Positions 1-5,934 of a DNA stretch of 6,424 bases are shown piece by piece. The position numbers were made by a program, and so were the translations under genes. The DNA lies in contig JAGVBM010000157.1 in assembly GCA_020059765.1 (NCBI GenBank), forward strand, positions 1-6,424, read 5' to 3'. Positions within the stretch are counted from its first letter, which is position 1, and every line of letters starts with the position of its first letter. This DNA is from Bacillota bacterium. Lineage in GTDB: Bacteria > Bacillota > Bacilli > Tumebacillales > Effusibacillaceae. The notes beneath the pieces were generated by a model. The model ran no database searches. It saw only the letters and a program-made list of their open reading frames with translations, and was not told the origin of the DNA.

Positions 1-33
1 CGAGTGAAATTGCTCCTCAGGCTGATTGCCCAT
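1..33 (-). CDS. 5' end of an unidentified gene downstream of dat (partial)
   Basis: Only the first 11 codons are present, reading MGNQPEEQFHS on the minus strand from ATG at 33-31; the gene runs off the left edge. A very strong Shine-Dalgarno, AAAGGAGGG (complement of 39-47), lies 5 nt before the ATG. The gap to the dat stop codon is only 33 bp with no hairpin, so it is probably co-transcribed with dat. The visible residues are hydrophilic and give no signal peptide or recognisable family. The call of a real start rests on the ribosome binding site and the operon spacing; the product cannot be named. Confidence 0.6.
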   Translation of the reverse strand, partial: MGNQPEEQFHS

Positions 34-66
34 ACCGTCCCTCCTTTCCTCTTGCTTGTTCACAAC

Positions 67-897
67 TTATAGAGCGGTTTCCTGGCGGAACGCCGCCTGC
101 AACTGACGTGTAATCGGTCCCACTTGACCGCTGCCGATTACTTGCCCCTCTACCTCAAGAAACGGCGATACTTCACTTATCGTCCCCGTGATGAAAAGCT
201 CATCCGCTGCCAGCAATTCATCTTTGCTAAACATCACTTCTTTTACCGGAATGCCCAGCTTTGTCGCAAGTTCAATGACCACATGCCGCGTAATGCCCGG
301 CAGAACATGGGGACCATTGGGATGAGTCAGCAACTCCCCGTTTTTGACGATAAACAGATTGGAAGATGTAGCTTCTGTCACCACATTCCCGCGGACAAAA
401 AATGCGTCATCCGCTCCCCGGTCCAGTGCCTCTTGTTTCGCCATGGCATTCAGCAGTAAACCGGTGGTTTTCACATTGCACATCTGCCAGCGCAAGTCTT
501 CCACCAGTATCGCGTGTCCGCCCTGCTCCCCAATCCGTCGATCCGGCTGAAGCGGTTTCACATATGCCACCACCGATTGTTCGTCAAGGACCGGAAGTCC
601 GTGGGCACGCGGAGCGGTTCCCCTGGAAACCTGCACATACAACATCCCTTCCTCCAGTCCGGGGGTGAATGTCAACAGCTCTTCGAAGACAGGAATAAGA
701 TCTTGCGCACGAAACGGAATCCGCAACTTGTCTAGACCGTTTTGCATCCGTTCGATGTGCAAATCCAGCTTGAAATAGTTCCCGTTGTAAATATGCAGCA
801 CTTCGTAAATCGCGTCGGCGAACACAAACCCCCGGTCGAGGAACGAAACAGTTGCTTCTTTTTCATCGACCCATTTGCCGTTAACATAGACGATCAT
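67..897 (-). CDS. dat: D-amino acid aminotransferase (D-alanine transaminase), fold-type IV PLP enzyme
   Basis: Probable cytoplasmic PLP enzyme interconverting D-alanine plus 2-oxoglutarate and pyruvate plus D-glutamate, which supplies D-amino acids for peptidoglycan. From the chosen start it has 276 residues, close to the roughly 280 usual for Bacillus enzymes. Visible family features are the N-terminal MIVYVNGKWV strand, DRGF at 21-24 with Tyr31, the carboxylate-trap motif SRGTAPRAH with Arg97 and His99, catalytic Schiff-base Lys143 in CNVKTTGLL, Glu175 in VTEATSSN, the phosphate-binding GIT at 201-203, and TGTISEV near the C-terminus. The RxH pair separates this group from branched-chain aminotransferases and aminodeoxychorismate lyases. 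An open frame extends upstream to 1050, but Met at 897 aligns with the family N-terminus and has AGGGG about 10 nt upstream; a Met at 924 with AGGA is the alternative. It is divergent from the gene at 1011. D-specificity is inferred from motifs. Confidence 0.9.
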   Translation of the reverse strand: MIVYVNGKWVDEKEATVSFLDRGFVFADAIYEVLHIYNGNYFKLDLHIERMQNGLDKLRIPFRAQDLIPVFEELLTFTPGLEEGMLYVQVSRGTAPRAHGLPVLDEQSVVAYVKPLQPDRRIGEQGGHAILVEDLRWQMCNVKTTGLLLNAMAKQEALDRGADDAFFVRGNVVTEATSSNLFIVKNGELLTHPNGPHVLPGITRHVVIELATKLGIPVKEVMFSKDELLAADELFITGTISEVSPFLEVEGQVIGSGQVGPITRQLQAAFRQETAL

Positions 898-934
898 TTG
901 CCACTCATCCCCTGACTGTTCCATTATCATTCCT

Positions 935-940
935 ATTGTA
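935..940 (-). promoter_or_regulatory. candidate -10 box for dat
   Basis: On the minus strand the hexamer TACAAT (complement of 935-940) matches the sigma-A -10 consensus at 5 of 6 positions. It would place the transcription start near 928, leaving a leader of about 30 nt before the preferred dat start at 897; this also argues against the upstream Met codons at 924 and 930. No convincing -35 box is visible: the region 17-18 nt upstream reads TTCTTT or TTTCTT. Weak call based on one hexamer. Confidence 0.3.
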
Positions 941-968
941 CATCCAATCCCCAGGAAAAAGAAACTCA

Positions 969-977
969 TGATATACT
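969..977 (+). promoter_or_regulatory. candidate extended -10 promoter for the DUF6687-like gene
   Basis: TGATATACT at 969-977 fits the extended -10 pattern TGnTATAAT with one mismatch in the hexamer (TATACT). No good -35 is visible, which is tolerable for an extended -10 promoter. A start near 984 would give a leader of about 27 nt that contains the strong ribosome binding site GGGGGAGG just before the ATG at 1011. It lies about 30 bp from the opposing dat -10 candidate, so the two promoters would be close enough to interfere. Confidence 0.4.
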
Positions 978-1010
978 CAAAACATATTTGCAGAGGGGGA
1001 GGATTTCTTA

Positions 1011-1949
1011 ATGCAACGCGAGTTTGTTTATTATTCGGAAAATTTGCCAAAGGACCGAACCTTGGTCGTGGACGGACTTGAAGACACTCTATACAACCTG
1101 AGCCATTGGCCGGGCAATCTGACTCCAGAAAAGTACAAAGCGGATACGACGACGGAAATGGCTCTAAAATGGGCAGGGGATCCGCAACGTGACGTCTGGT
1201 TGAAAGAAGTTCGCTATATCAGCAATGACCATTTGGATACGGACGGAGTGCTTTCCACCTGGGTGATGCTGAATCCTGACGAGGCATTGTCCTCTGCAGA
1301 CCTATTGATTGATGCGGCGACAGCCGGTGATTTTGAAGTGTTTACCTCGGAACAAGGGGTCAAATTAACAATCGCCATCGAGACAATGGCCGACTTGTTT
1401 GTCACCCCTTTCAAAGGTGAACTTGAAGGAATGTCGGAAGCGGAAAAATACCACTATTTGTACAAGAAAATCCACTCCCTGCTGCCCGATCTCATGCACA
1501 ACATTGAGACCCATGATTCCCTCTGGAGACCTCGCTGGGATGAAATTCAATCCGCGCGGGAGTCCATTGTCACCGGACAAACGGAGGTACGCAAGTTTCC
1601 GGAAGTCACCGTGTTCCTGTCCGACCGATTTTTACCGAATTACGCATTGCTCGAACCGTGTGATACAGAGTTGTATTTGACACTGATCCATTCATTTGGG
1701 GGCGTGGAAGCGGTTCTTCAATATCAGCCCAAATTGTGGTTTGAACTGGTCTCTCAAAAGCGGCCCGCATTTGTTGACCTGAAACCGCTGGCGGCACGAC
1801 TTTCGCAACTTGAAACCGGGCTCAGCGGCTGGCATGTGGCGGACCGTTTCCTTCCCCAACTGTACGCAGGTGAAACAGGTGGCATTACAGGCGTGTCGGC
1901 CCTGGATCCGGATGTCATTATCGATGAAGTGCGAACATATTTGGGGTGA
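1011..1949 (+). CDS. conserved protein of unknown function, DUF6687-like, with a DHxDxDG motif
   Basis: A 312-residue protein without signal peptide or membrane segments, so probably cytoplasmic. The start is well supported by GGGGGAGG 8 nt upstream of ATG. The N-terminal half has a pattern I associate with DUF6687 proteins of Bacilli: RTLVVDG at 16-22, NLSHWPGN at 29-36, DTTTEMAL at 45-52 and SNDHLDTDGVLSTW at 71-84. The cluster Asp73, His74, Asp76, Asp78 resembles a metal-binding or hydrolase acid/His motif, and a second candidate cluster is HNIETHDSLW at 163-172. The family assignment is from memory of the pattern, and no biochemical role is established to my knowledge. A metal-dependent hydrolase or phosphoesterase is inference only. 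It stands alone between the dat promoter region and the structured spacer before ablA, and may or may not be co-transcribed with ablA. Confidence 0.75.
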   Translation: MQREFVYYSENLPKDRTLVVDGLEDTLYNLSHWPGNLTPEKYKADTTTEMALKWAGDPQRDVWLKEVRYISNDHLDTDGVLSTWVMLNPDEALSSADLLIDAATAGDFEVFTSEQGVKLTIAIETMADLFVTPFKGELEGMSEAEKYHYLYKKIHSLLPDLMHNIETHDSLWRPRWDEIQSARESIVTGQTEVRKFPEVTVFLSDRFLPNYALLEPCDTELYLTLIHSFGGVEAVLQYQPKLWFELVSQKRPAFVDLKPLAARLSQLETGLSGWHVADRFLPQLYAGETGGITGVSALDPDVIIDEVRTYLG

Positions 1950-1967
1950 CGTAATTTGGAGGATTTT

Positions 1968-2029
1968 GGGGGATATGGGATCAATTGAACGGATGAGTCT
2001 GATTATTCCTCCTCTTCCCCGTATCTCCC
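1968..2029 (+). other. long stem-loop in the spacer before ablA
   Basis: GGGGGATATGGG at 1968-1979 can pair with CCCGTATCTCCC at 2018-2029 over 12 consecutive positions, 10 Watson-Crick pairs and two G-U pairs (1971 with 2026, 1976 with 2021). The loop is 38 nt. It begins 19 nt after the stop codon of the DUF6687-like gene. No U-tract follows directly, so it is not a classical intrinsic terminator on its own. It could be a 3'-end stabilising structure, an attenuator element or part of a leader. It was found by eye; no folding energy was computed. Confidence 0.4.
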
Positions 2030-2031
2030 TT

Positions 2032-2046
2032 GTCAGCCAAGCTGAC
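2032..2046 (+). terminator. compact perfect hairpin, weak terminator candidate
   Basis: GTCAGC at 2032-2037 and GCTGAC at 2041-2046 form a perfect 6-bp stem with a CAA loop, only 2 nt after the long stem at 1968-2029, so the two could stack. The following bases CCCTTGAATCT are poor in T, which makes intrinsic termination doubtful. Its position after the DUF6687-like gene and before the ablA promoter candidate would suit a transcription boundary. Confidence 0.3.
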
Positions 2047-2061
2047 CCTTGAATCTCCCGG

Positions 2062-2096
2062 TTGATCGGACATGCTCCTATTCGTTAGCATAAAAA
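2062..2096 (+). promoter_or_regulatory. candidate promoter of the ablA-ablB-transporter operon
   Basis: A sigma-A-like reading is TTGATC (2062-2067), an 18-nt spacer and TAGCAT (2086-2091), each 4 of 6 matches to consensus. An overlapping reading is CATAAAAA at 2089-2096 as a sporulation-type -10, which agrees with the sigma-E form CATACAAT at 6 of 8 positions; AC at 2070-2071 lies 17 nt before CATA, the spacing of a sigma-K promoter, although the downstream TA is absent. In Bacillus subtilis the homologous yodP-kamA genes are in a mother-cell sigma-E regulated operon, so the second reading is reasonable. Neither reading is strong enough to decide. Confidence 0.35.
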
Positions 2097-2097
2097 G

Positions 2098-2118
2098 GTA
2101 GCAGTTACATCTCGCTAC
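2098..2118 (+). repeat. small inverted repeat, possible operator
   Basis: GTAGC at 2098-2102 and GCTAC at 2114-2118 form an inverted repeat with an 11-nt centre, flanked by A-runs on both sides (AAAAAG before, AAAAAC after). It falls at about +1 to +20 relative to the candidate promoter and 16 nt before the ribosome binding site of ablA, a typical operator position. With only 5 bp per arm a chance match is quite possible. Confidence 0.25.
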
Positions 2119-2147
2119 AAAAACGGAGTTGTTCAAGGAGGTCGATG

Positions 2148-3419
2148 ATGAGCGTAATTGAGAAGACGAGGCGACACTTTCGGGATGTGCCCCTTTGGAA
2201 GGATGTGACAGATGAACAGTGGAATGACTGGATGTGGCAGCTGACACACACGATCAACACTTTCGAAGATTTGCGGCAAGTCATCCATCTCACCGGAGCA
2301 GAACGCATCGGAATTGAAAATGTCAAACAATCCATCGCACTTCGCATTACCCCTTACTACGCCATGTTGATGGACCCGGACGATCCCAACTGTCCGATTC
2401 GCATGCAAGCAGTTCCCCTTTCAAATGAAATGGTACGATCACCCTGGGATATGGCCGATCCCTTGCACGAAGACAAGGATACCCCGGCCCCCGGACTGAC
2501 CCATCGGTACCCGGACCGCGTATTATTCCTGATTACCAACCAATGCTCCATGTATTGTCGGCATTGCACGCGCCGTCGTTTTTCCGGCCAGGTTGGACAA
2601 TCGGTGCCGAAACAACAATTGGATACGGCGATCGATTATATTCGGCGGACGCCGCAGATTCGCGACGTGTTGTTGTCCGGCGGGGACGGGTTGCTCGTAA
2701 ACGACAAGCAATTGGAGTACATCATTTCCAATTTGCGAACCATCCCCCATGTCGAGATCATCCGTATCGGCACCCGCGCTCCCGTCGTTTTCCCGCAACG
2801 CATCACTGACAATCTGCTGAACATGCTGCGCAAATACCATCCGATTTGGATTAATACGCACTTTAATCATCCTAAAGAATTTACTCCGGAAGCCATTGCA
2901 GCTTGCCGCAAGATCGTCGACGCCGGAATCCCCCTCGGAAATCAGACTGTTCTGCTGCGAGGCGTCAACGATTGCATTCACGTAATGAAAGACTTGATGC
3001 AGCAATGCGTTCTTCATCGCGTACGTCCCTACTATATCTACCAATGCGATTTGTCGGAAGGAATTGAACACTTTCGGACCTCAGTCGCAAAGGGACTCGA
3101 AATTATGGAACAACTGCGCGGACATATATCCGGGTATGCTGTTCCCACTTTTGTCGTCGATGCTCCCGGAGGCGGCGGAAAAATTCCGCTCATGCCCAAC
3201 TACCTGATCTCCCAAGGACACGGCAAGGTGATCCTGCGGAACTTCGAAGGGGTGATTACCACCTACCACGAACCAATCTATGAAGATCAAGGATGTCCGC
3301 CTGCTTGTACGCACCAGTCGCAAGACACGGAATACCCTGTAGGTGTGGCAAGTCTTTTGAACGATCATCAACTGTCCTTGGAACCGGAAGGATTGCAACG
3401 GGTGAAACGCCGTGGCTAA
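2148..3419 (+). CDS. ablA: L-lysine 2,3-aminomutase (KamA family radical SAM/PLP enzyme)
   Basis: Cytoplasmic enzyme moving the alpha-amino group of L-lysine to C3 to give L-beta-lysine, using S-adenosylmethionine, a [4Fe-4S] cluster and PLP. Numbering here is from ATG 2145 (424 residues); ATG 2148 (423 residues) is preferred because GGAGG at 2137-2141 is 6 nt away instead of 3. The radical SAM motif CSMYCRHC gives cluster ligands Cys134, Cys138 and Cys141, followed by TRRRFSG. Lys346 in VDAPGGGGK is the PLP lysine. Asp302 in YQCDLSEG and Asp339 in VVDAPGG match the two aspartates that hold the lysine epsilon-amino group in the Clostridium subterminale enzyme (Asp293, Asp330) with the same 37-residue spacing; glutamate 2,3-aminomutases have Lys and Asn there. 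Of the structural zinc cysteines, Cys277 and Cys384 are kept, while the usual CxCxxC is CPPAC. It overlaps ablB by 8 bp. EpmB is unlikely, since that protein is shorter and acts with EpmA on EF-P. Confidence 0.93.
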   Translation: MSVIEKTRRHFRDVPLWKDVTDEQWNDWMWQLTHTINTFEDLRQVIHLTGAERIGIENVKQSIALRITPYYAMLMDPDDPNCPIRMQAVPLSNEMVRSPWDMADPLHEDKDTPAPGLTHRYPDRVLFLITNQCSMYCRHCTRRRFSGQVGQSVPKQQLDTAIDYIRRTPQIRDVLLSGGDGLLVNDKQLEYIISNLRTIPHVEIIRIGTRAPVVFPQRITDNLLNMLRKYHPIWINTHFNHPKEFTPEAIAACRKIVDAGIPLGNQTVLLRGVNDCIHVMKDLMQQCVLHRVRPYYIYQCDLSEGIEHFRTSVAKGLEIMEQLRGHISGYAVPTFVVDAPGGGGKIPLMPNYLISQGHGKVILRNFEGVITTYHEPIYEDQGCPPACTHQSQDTEYPVGVASLLNDHQLSLEPEGLQRVKRRG

Positions 3420-4314
3420 ATCCAAACTGCTTTTCACCCCATCACTGTCGGATCCTCGCTTGCTGGATCTGAACATTGATCTGCTGAACGGTCGAATCCT
3501 AGTGCGACACTTTGATCCGAAGCGCTGGAATGAGGTGGAACCACAGTTAATGGAAACGGCGCTGGAGGCAAACACGGAGAAAATCATCGTCCTCGCTCGC
3601 CAACAAGAAATCCGTCACTTGCTGCGAAACGGATTTGTCTTGGAGGCCACCGTCGACCATTTTTTCAAACATGAACCCGTGTATTACATGAGCCGCTTTT
3701 TGACACAGGAACGAAGGGAGGCGGCCCATTGGGTTCAGGAAGATGAACTGCTTTTCAACGTATTCAAAACAGAGGGGCGCTCCCTTCCTCCTCTGCGACC
3801 GCAGGTCAGCCTGCGTATGGCAAACAGTCAAGACGTACCACAATTACTGCGGATTTATCGGCAAACCTTTGCCACGTACCCTAGCTCTTTGACAGATTCT
3901 GCGAATCTAAAAGAATCATTGCAGAAGAATCTATTTGTACTGGCGGAAGAGAAGGGCCAAGTGGTGTCCGCAGCGGCGGCCGAACTTGATCCTGCCATAC
4001 AGGCAGCTGAGATCACCCATTGTGCGACAAATCCTTCGCATCGCGGCCAAGGATTAATTACAAGATTAATCCGGTTGCTGGAACAGGAACTTCCTCATCG
4101 CGGCATTGTCAATGCGTACAGCATTGCTCGCGCCCGCTCCTTTGGAATGAATGTTGCTTTGTATCAGCAAAAGTACATTTACGGCGGTAGGTTGATCAAT
4201 AATTGTACGATCTGCGGAGGATATGAAGACATGAATGTTTGGGGCAAACGGTTGATTCAGCTTGCATCTGGAACGGGGAATCAGGATGCAGCTGGGCCTG
4301 CGATGCCAAGCTAA
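3412..4314 (+). CDS. ablB: beta-lysine N6-acetyltransferase (GNAT family)
   Basis: Probably transfers acetyl from acetyl-CoA to the epsilon-amino group of beta-lysine, giving N-epsilon-acetyl-beta-lysine, a compatible solute. The 300-residue length and the two-part layout fit the AblB/YodP family: a family-specific N-terminal part (about 1-125, with LNGRILVRHFD at 25-35 and GFVLEATVDHFF at 74-85) and a GNAT domain (about 132-280). The GNAT acetyl-CoA loop is visible as NPSHRGQG at 207-214, preceded by the strand AAEITHCAT; the family-typical ending INNCTICGGYEDMNVW lies at 262-277. The start is GTG at 3412, with GGTGA 6 nt upstream, inside the end of ablA, so translation is probably coupled. 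The tail after about residue 284 is low-complexity and probably not conserved. Function is assigned from family resemblance plus the neighbouring aminomutase. Confidence 0.9.
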   Translation: MAKSKLLFTPSLSDPRLLDLNIDLLNGRILVRHFDPKRWNEVEPQLMETALEANTEKIIVLARQQEIRHLLRNGFVLEATVDHFFKHEPVYYMSRFLTQERREAAHWVQEDELLFNVFKTEGRSLPPLRPQVSLRMANSQDVPQLLRIYRQTFATYPSSLTDSANLKESLQKNLFVLAEEKGQVVSAAAAELDPAIQAAEITHCATNPSHRGQGLITRLIRLLEQELPHRGIVNAYSIARARSFGMNVALYQQKYIYGGRLINNCTICGGYEDMNVWGKRLIQLASGTGNQDAAGPAMPS

Positions 4315-4339
4315 CGAAGTGTCAAAAGGGGGAAACGAA

Positions 4340-5137
4340 GTGAAACGGAAATTGCCTTTCGTTCTCGGTTTGCTGCTCGGCCTCGGATTGCTGGCCGGTT
4401 GCGGCAGCCTAACCACTTCCGGCAATTCGGATTTCGGCGGAAAACAGAAAGAATTTGCATATGCGATGAGTGGTCTGTACAAACCGTTCAACTTCAAAGA
4501 AAATGGACAATTAACCGGTTTTGATGTGGAAATCGGGCAAGCATTGGCGGAAAAAATGGGCATGCAGCCAGAACCGGTGACCAACCCTTGGGAAACGCTG
4601 ATTCAGGGGTTGCAGTCGCGCAAGTATGACGCGATTATTGGCAGTATGACGATTACCGAAGAGCGTCAAAAAGCGGTTCAATTCAGCAATCCCTACTACC
4701 GTTCAGGCGCTCAAGTATTCGTGGCGGAATTCAACACCACCATTCAATCGCCCAATGACCTGAAAGGAAAAAAAATCGGTGTTGTGAAAGCCAGTACTTA
4801 CAAAAAGCTGGCTGCCAAGTATACCGACAAGATTGTTGAATATGACAGCGACATTACAGCGTTGATGGATCTGCCCACCCATCGGTTGGACGCTGTCATC
4901 ACCGATCAAATGGTTGGTTTTCGAATGATCAAAGAGGGAGCCGTCAAAATCAAAGACGTAGGGCAGCCTTTGACGCAAGACGATCAGGGCATTGCCGTTC
5001 GCAAAGAGGATACCCGACTCCTCGAGCAAATCAATCGTGCTTTGGACGAAATCATCAAAGACGGCACCTATCAGAAAATCAGCGAAAAATGGTTTGATCG
5101 CAATATTTTGGGTGAACCAAAGCCAGTGACAAATTAG
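4340..5137 (+). CDS. amino acid ABC transporter substrate-binding lipoprotein (SBP family 3)
   Basis: Extracytoplasmic receptor of a polar amino acid importer, anchored to the outer face of the membrane. From GTG at 4340 it has 265 residues: a lipoprotein signal peptide with MKRK, a leucine-rich core and lipobox LAGC (lipidated Cys21), a short Ser/Gly/Thr linker, then the binding domain. The GTG has AGGGGG 7 nt upstream; the longer open frame back to 4262 is rejected because it would bury the signal peptide and overlap ablB. Family 3 marks are KPFNFKENGQLTGFDVEIGQAL (in part, 48-69), GSMTITEERQ at 101-110 with probable ligand-carboxylate Arg109, FSNPYY at 115-120, and DAVITDQMV with probable ligand-amine Asp189. 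These residues show an alpha-amino acid type ligand but not which one. It lies 25 bp after ablB, so lysine, beta-lysine or acetyl-beta-lysine are the contextual candidates; cystine or another polar amino acid is possible. Confidence 0.9.
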   Translation: MKRKLPFVLGLLLGLGLLAGCGSLTTSGNSDFGGKQKEFAYAMSGLYKPFNFKENGQLTGFDVEIGQALAEKMGMQPEPVTNPWETLIQGLQSRKYDAIIGSMTITEERQKAVQFSNPYYRSGAQVFVAEFNTTIQSPNDLKGKKIGVVKASTYKKLAAKYTDKIVEYDSDITALMDLPTHRLDAVITDQMVGFRMIKEGAVKIKDVGQPLTQDDQGIAVRKEDTRLLEQINRALDEIIKDGTYQKISEKWFDRNILGEPKPVTN

Positions 5138-5186
5138 TGGACGAGACATAAAGACGACAATCGAACACAGGGTTATGAGTTGGTGC

Positions 5187-5224
5187 GGGTGCAGCAACGG
5201 CGGATTCTGCCGTATCGCGCACCC
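5187..5224 (+). other. two-part stem-loop between binding protein and permease genes
   Basis: GGGTGC at 5187-5192 pairs with GCACCC at 5219-5224; inside it ACGGC at 5197-5201 pairs with GCCGT at 5209-5213 around a 7-nt loop, with a small internal loop between the stems. An alternative outer stem is GGTGCG (5182-5187) with CGCACC (5218-5223). TTCTTTCTC follows, only moderately T-rich. Placed in the 137-bp gap inside an otherwise tight transporter operon, it could be a partial terminator or a 3'-end stabiliser that keeps the binding protein in excess over permease and ATPase. The rest of the gap shows no gene and no clear promoter. Confidence 0.45.
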
Positions 5225-5274
5225 TTCTTTCTCAATAACTGGCATGAACGATGAATTCGACTGGAGGTGAATGA

Positions 5275-5934
5275 ATGCTTGAAATACTTTTCTCTTCCTA
5301 TCCGGTATTTCTGAAAGCGACTGTAATAACTTTGGAATTGACAATGTTCTCTTTGTTGATCGGTTGCGCTATCGGTCTGATCTTTGCGTTTTTTCGTCTT
5401 TCTAACGCGCGATTGCTCATCAGCCTTGCGCATCTCTATATTGCCGTGATCCGCGGTACCCCGCTGATCGTGCAATTGGCGATTCTCTATTTTGGTATCT
5501 CTTCCATCGTGACATTGTCCCAGTTTTGGGCGGGAGTGTTCGCCTTGGCCATTCATAACGAAGCCTACATTGCAGAAATCTTTCGTGGGTCGATTCAATC
5601 CATCGACCGCGGCCAGACGGAAGCGGCCCGTTCCTTGGGAATGAATCAGTTTCTGGCCATGCGGCGAATCATTTTGCCGCAGGCATTCCGTCGGGCCATT
5701 CCTCCCCTTGGCAACCAATTTATCATCGGTTTGAAAGATTCCTCGCTGGTCGCTTACGTCGGCATGCAGGAATTATGGGGTGCCGCTCTCAGTGAAGCTG
5801 CCGCCAACTTCCAACAATTAAACACCTATATTGCGGTGGGGCTGTACTACCTGACGCTCGTGCTGCTCTTTTCCTACTTGCTTCACAAGCTTGAACTCAG
5901 GATGGATGCGAAGGCAGGTGCTGGCGCAAAATGA
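5275..5934 (+). CDS. amino acid ABC transporter permease (polar amino acid uptake family)
   Basis: Integral membrane subunit of the importer whose receptor is encoded upstream and ATPase downstream. It has 219 residues, the usual size for this family, and starts at ATG 5275 with GGAGG (5263-5267) 7 nt upstream. Hydrophobic segments are visible at about 12-40, 50-75, 78-95 and 183-204. Family motifs are FLKATVITLELT at 12-23, IRGTPLIVQL at 59-68, EAYIAEIFRGSIQSI at 96-110, and the cytoplasmic EAA loop that couples to the ATPase at about 113-145 (EAARSLGM, then ILPQAFRRAIPPLGNQFI). KDSSLVAYVG follows at 154-163. The single permease gene next to single receptor and ATPase genes suggests a homodimeric permease. 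Its stop overlaps the ATPase start as ATGA, implying translational coupling. The substrate cannot be read from this subunit. Confidence 0.93.
   Translation: MLEILFSSYPVFLKATVITLELTMFSLLIGCAIGLIFAFFRLSNARLLISLAHLYIAVIRGTPLIVQLAILYFGISSIVTLSQFWAGVFALAIHNEAYIAEIFRGSIQSIDRGQTEAARSLGMNQFLAMRRIILPQAFRRAIPPLGNQFIIGLKDSSLVAYVGMQELWGAALSEAAANFQQLNTYIAVGLYYLTLVLLFSYLLHKLELRMDAKAGAGAK

Noticed and set aside
898..1050. N-terminal extension of dat by 51 codons to an upstream Met at 1050
   Set aside because: It would overlap the start of the divergent gene, has no resemblance to the family N-terminus, and crosses the likely dat promoter. Met at 897 aligns with the start of known enzymes.
1975..2052. Small ORF of 25 codons (ATG 1975 to TGA 2052) with GGAGG at 1958-1962, a possible leader peptide before ablA
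   Set aside because: The spacing of 12 nt from GGAGG to ATG is long, the peptide has no lysine codons that would suit attenuation, and the sequence overlaps the strong stem at 1968-2029, which explains its purine and pyrimidine runs.
2091..2118. Minus-strand intrinsic terminator (GTAGC/GCTAC hairpin followed by CTTTTT)
   Set aside because: The stem is only 5 bp with an 11-nt loop, and no minus-strand gene ends here.
1950..2147. T-box or lysine riboswitch upstream of the lysine aminomutase gene
   Set aside because: No T-box sequence of the AGGGTGG type and no recognisable lysine-riboswitch core were seen, and no good terminator hairpin with U-tract is present.
2523..3071. Long minus-strand open frame of 182 codons inside ablA
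   Set aside because: Antisense shadow of a strongly conserved coding region; it has no ribosome binding site or recognisable domain. Similar antisense frames at 3081-3587, 4066-4584, 4703-5344, 5173-5718 and 5883-6275 were rejected for the same reason.
4262..4339. Longer start for the binding protein inside ablB
   Set aside because: It would put 26 hydrophilic residues before a clear lipoprotein signal peptide; the GTG at 4340 has AGGGGG at good distance.
5180..5208. Internal promoter before the permease gene (TTGGTG, 17 nt, GATTCT)
   Set aside because: The -10 matches poorly and the elements lie within the stem-loop; there is no independent support.
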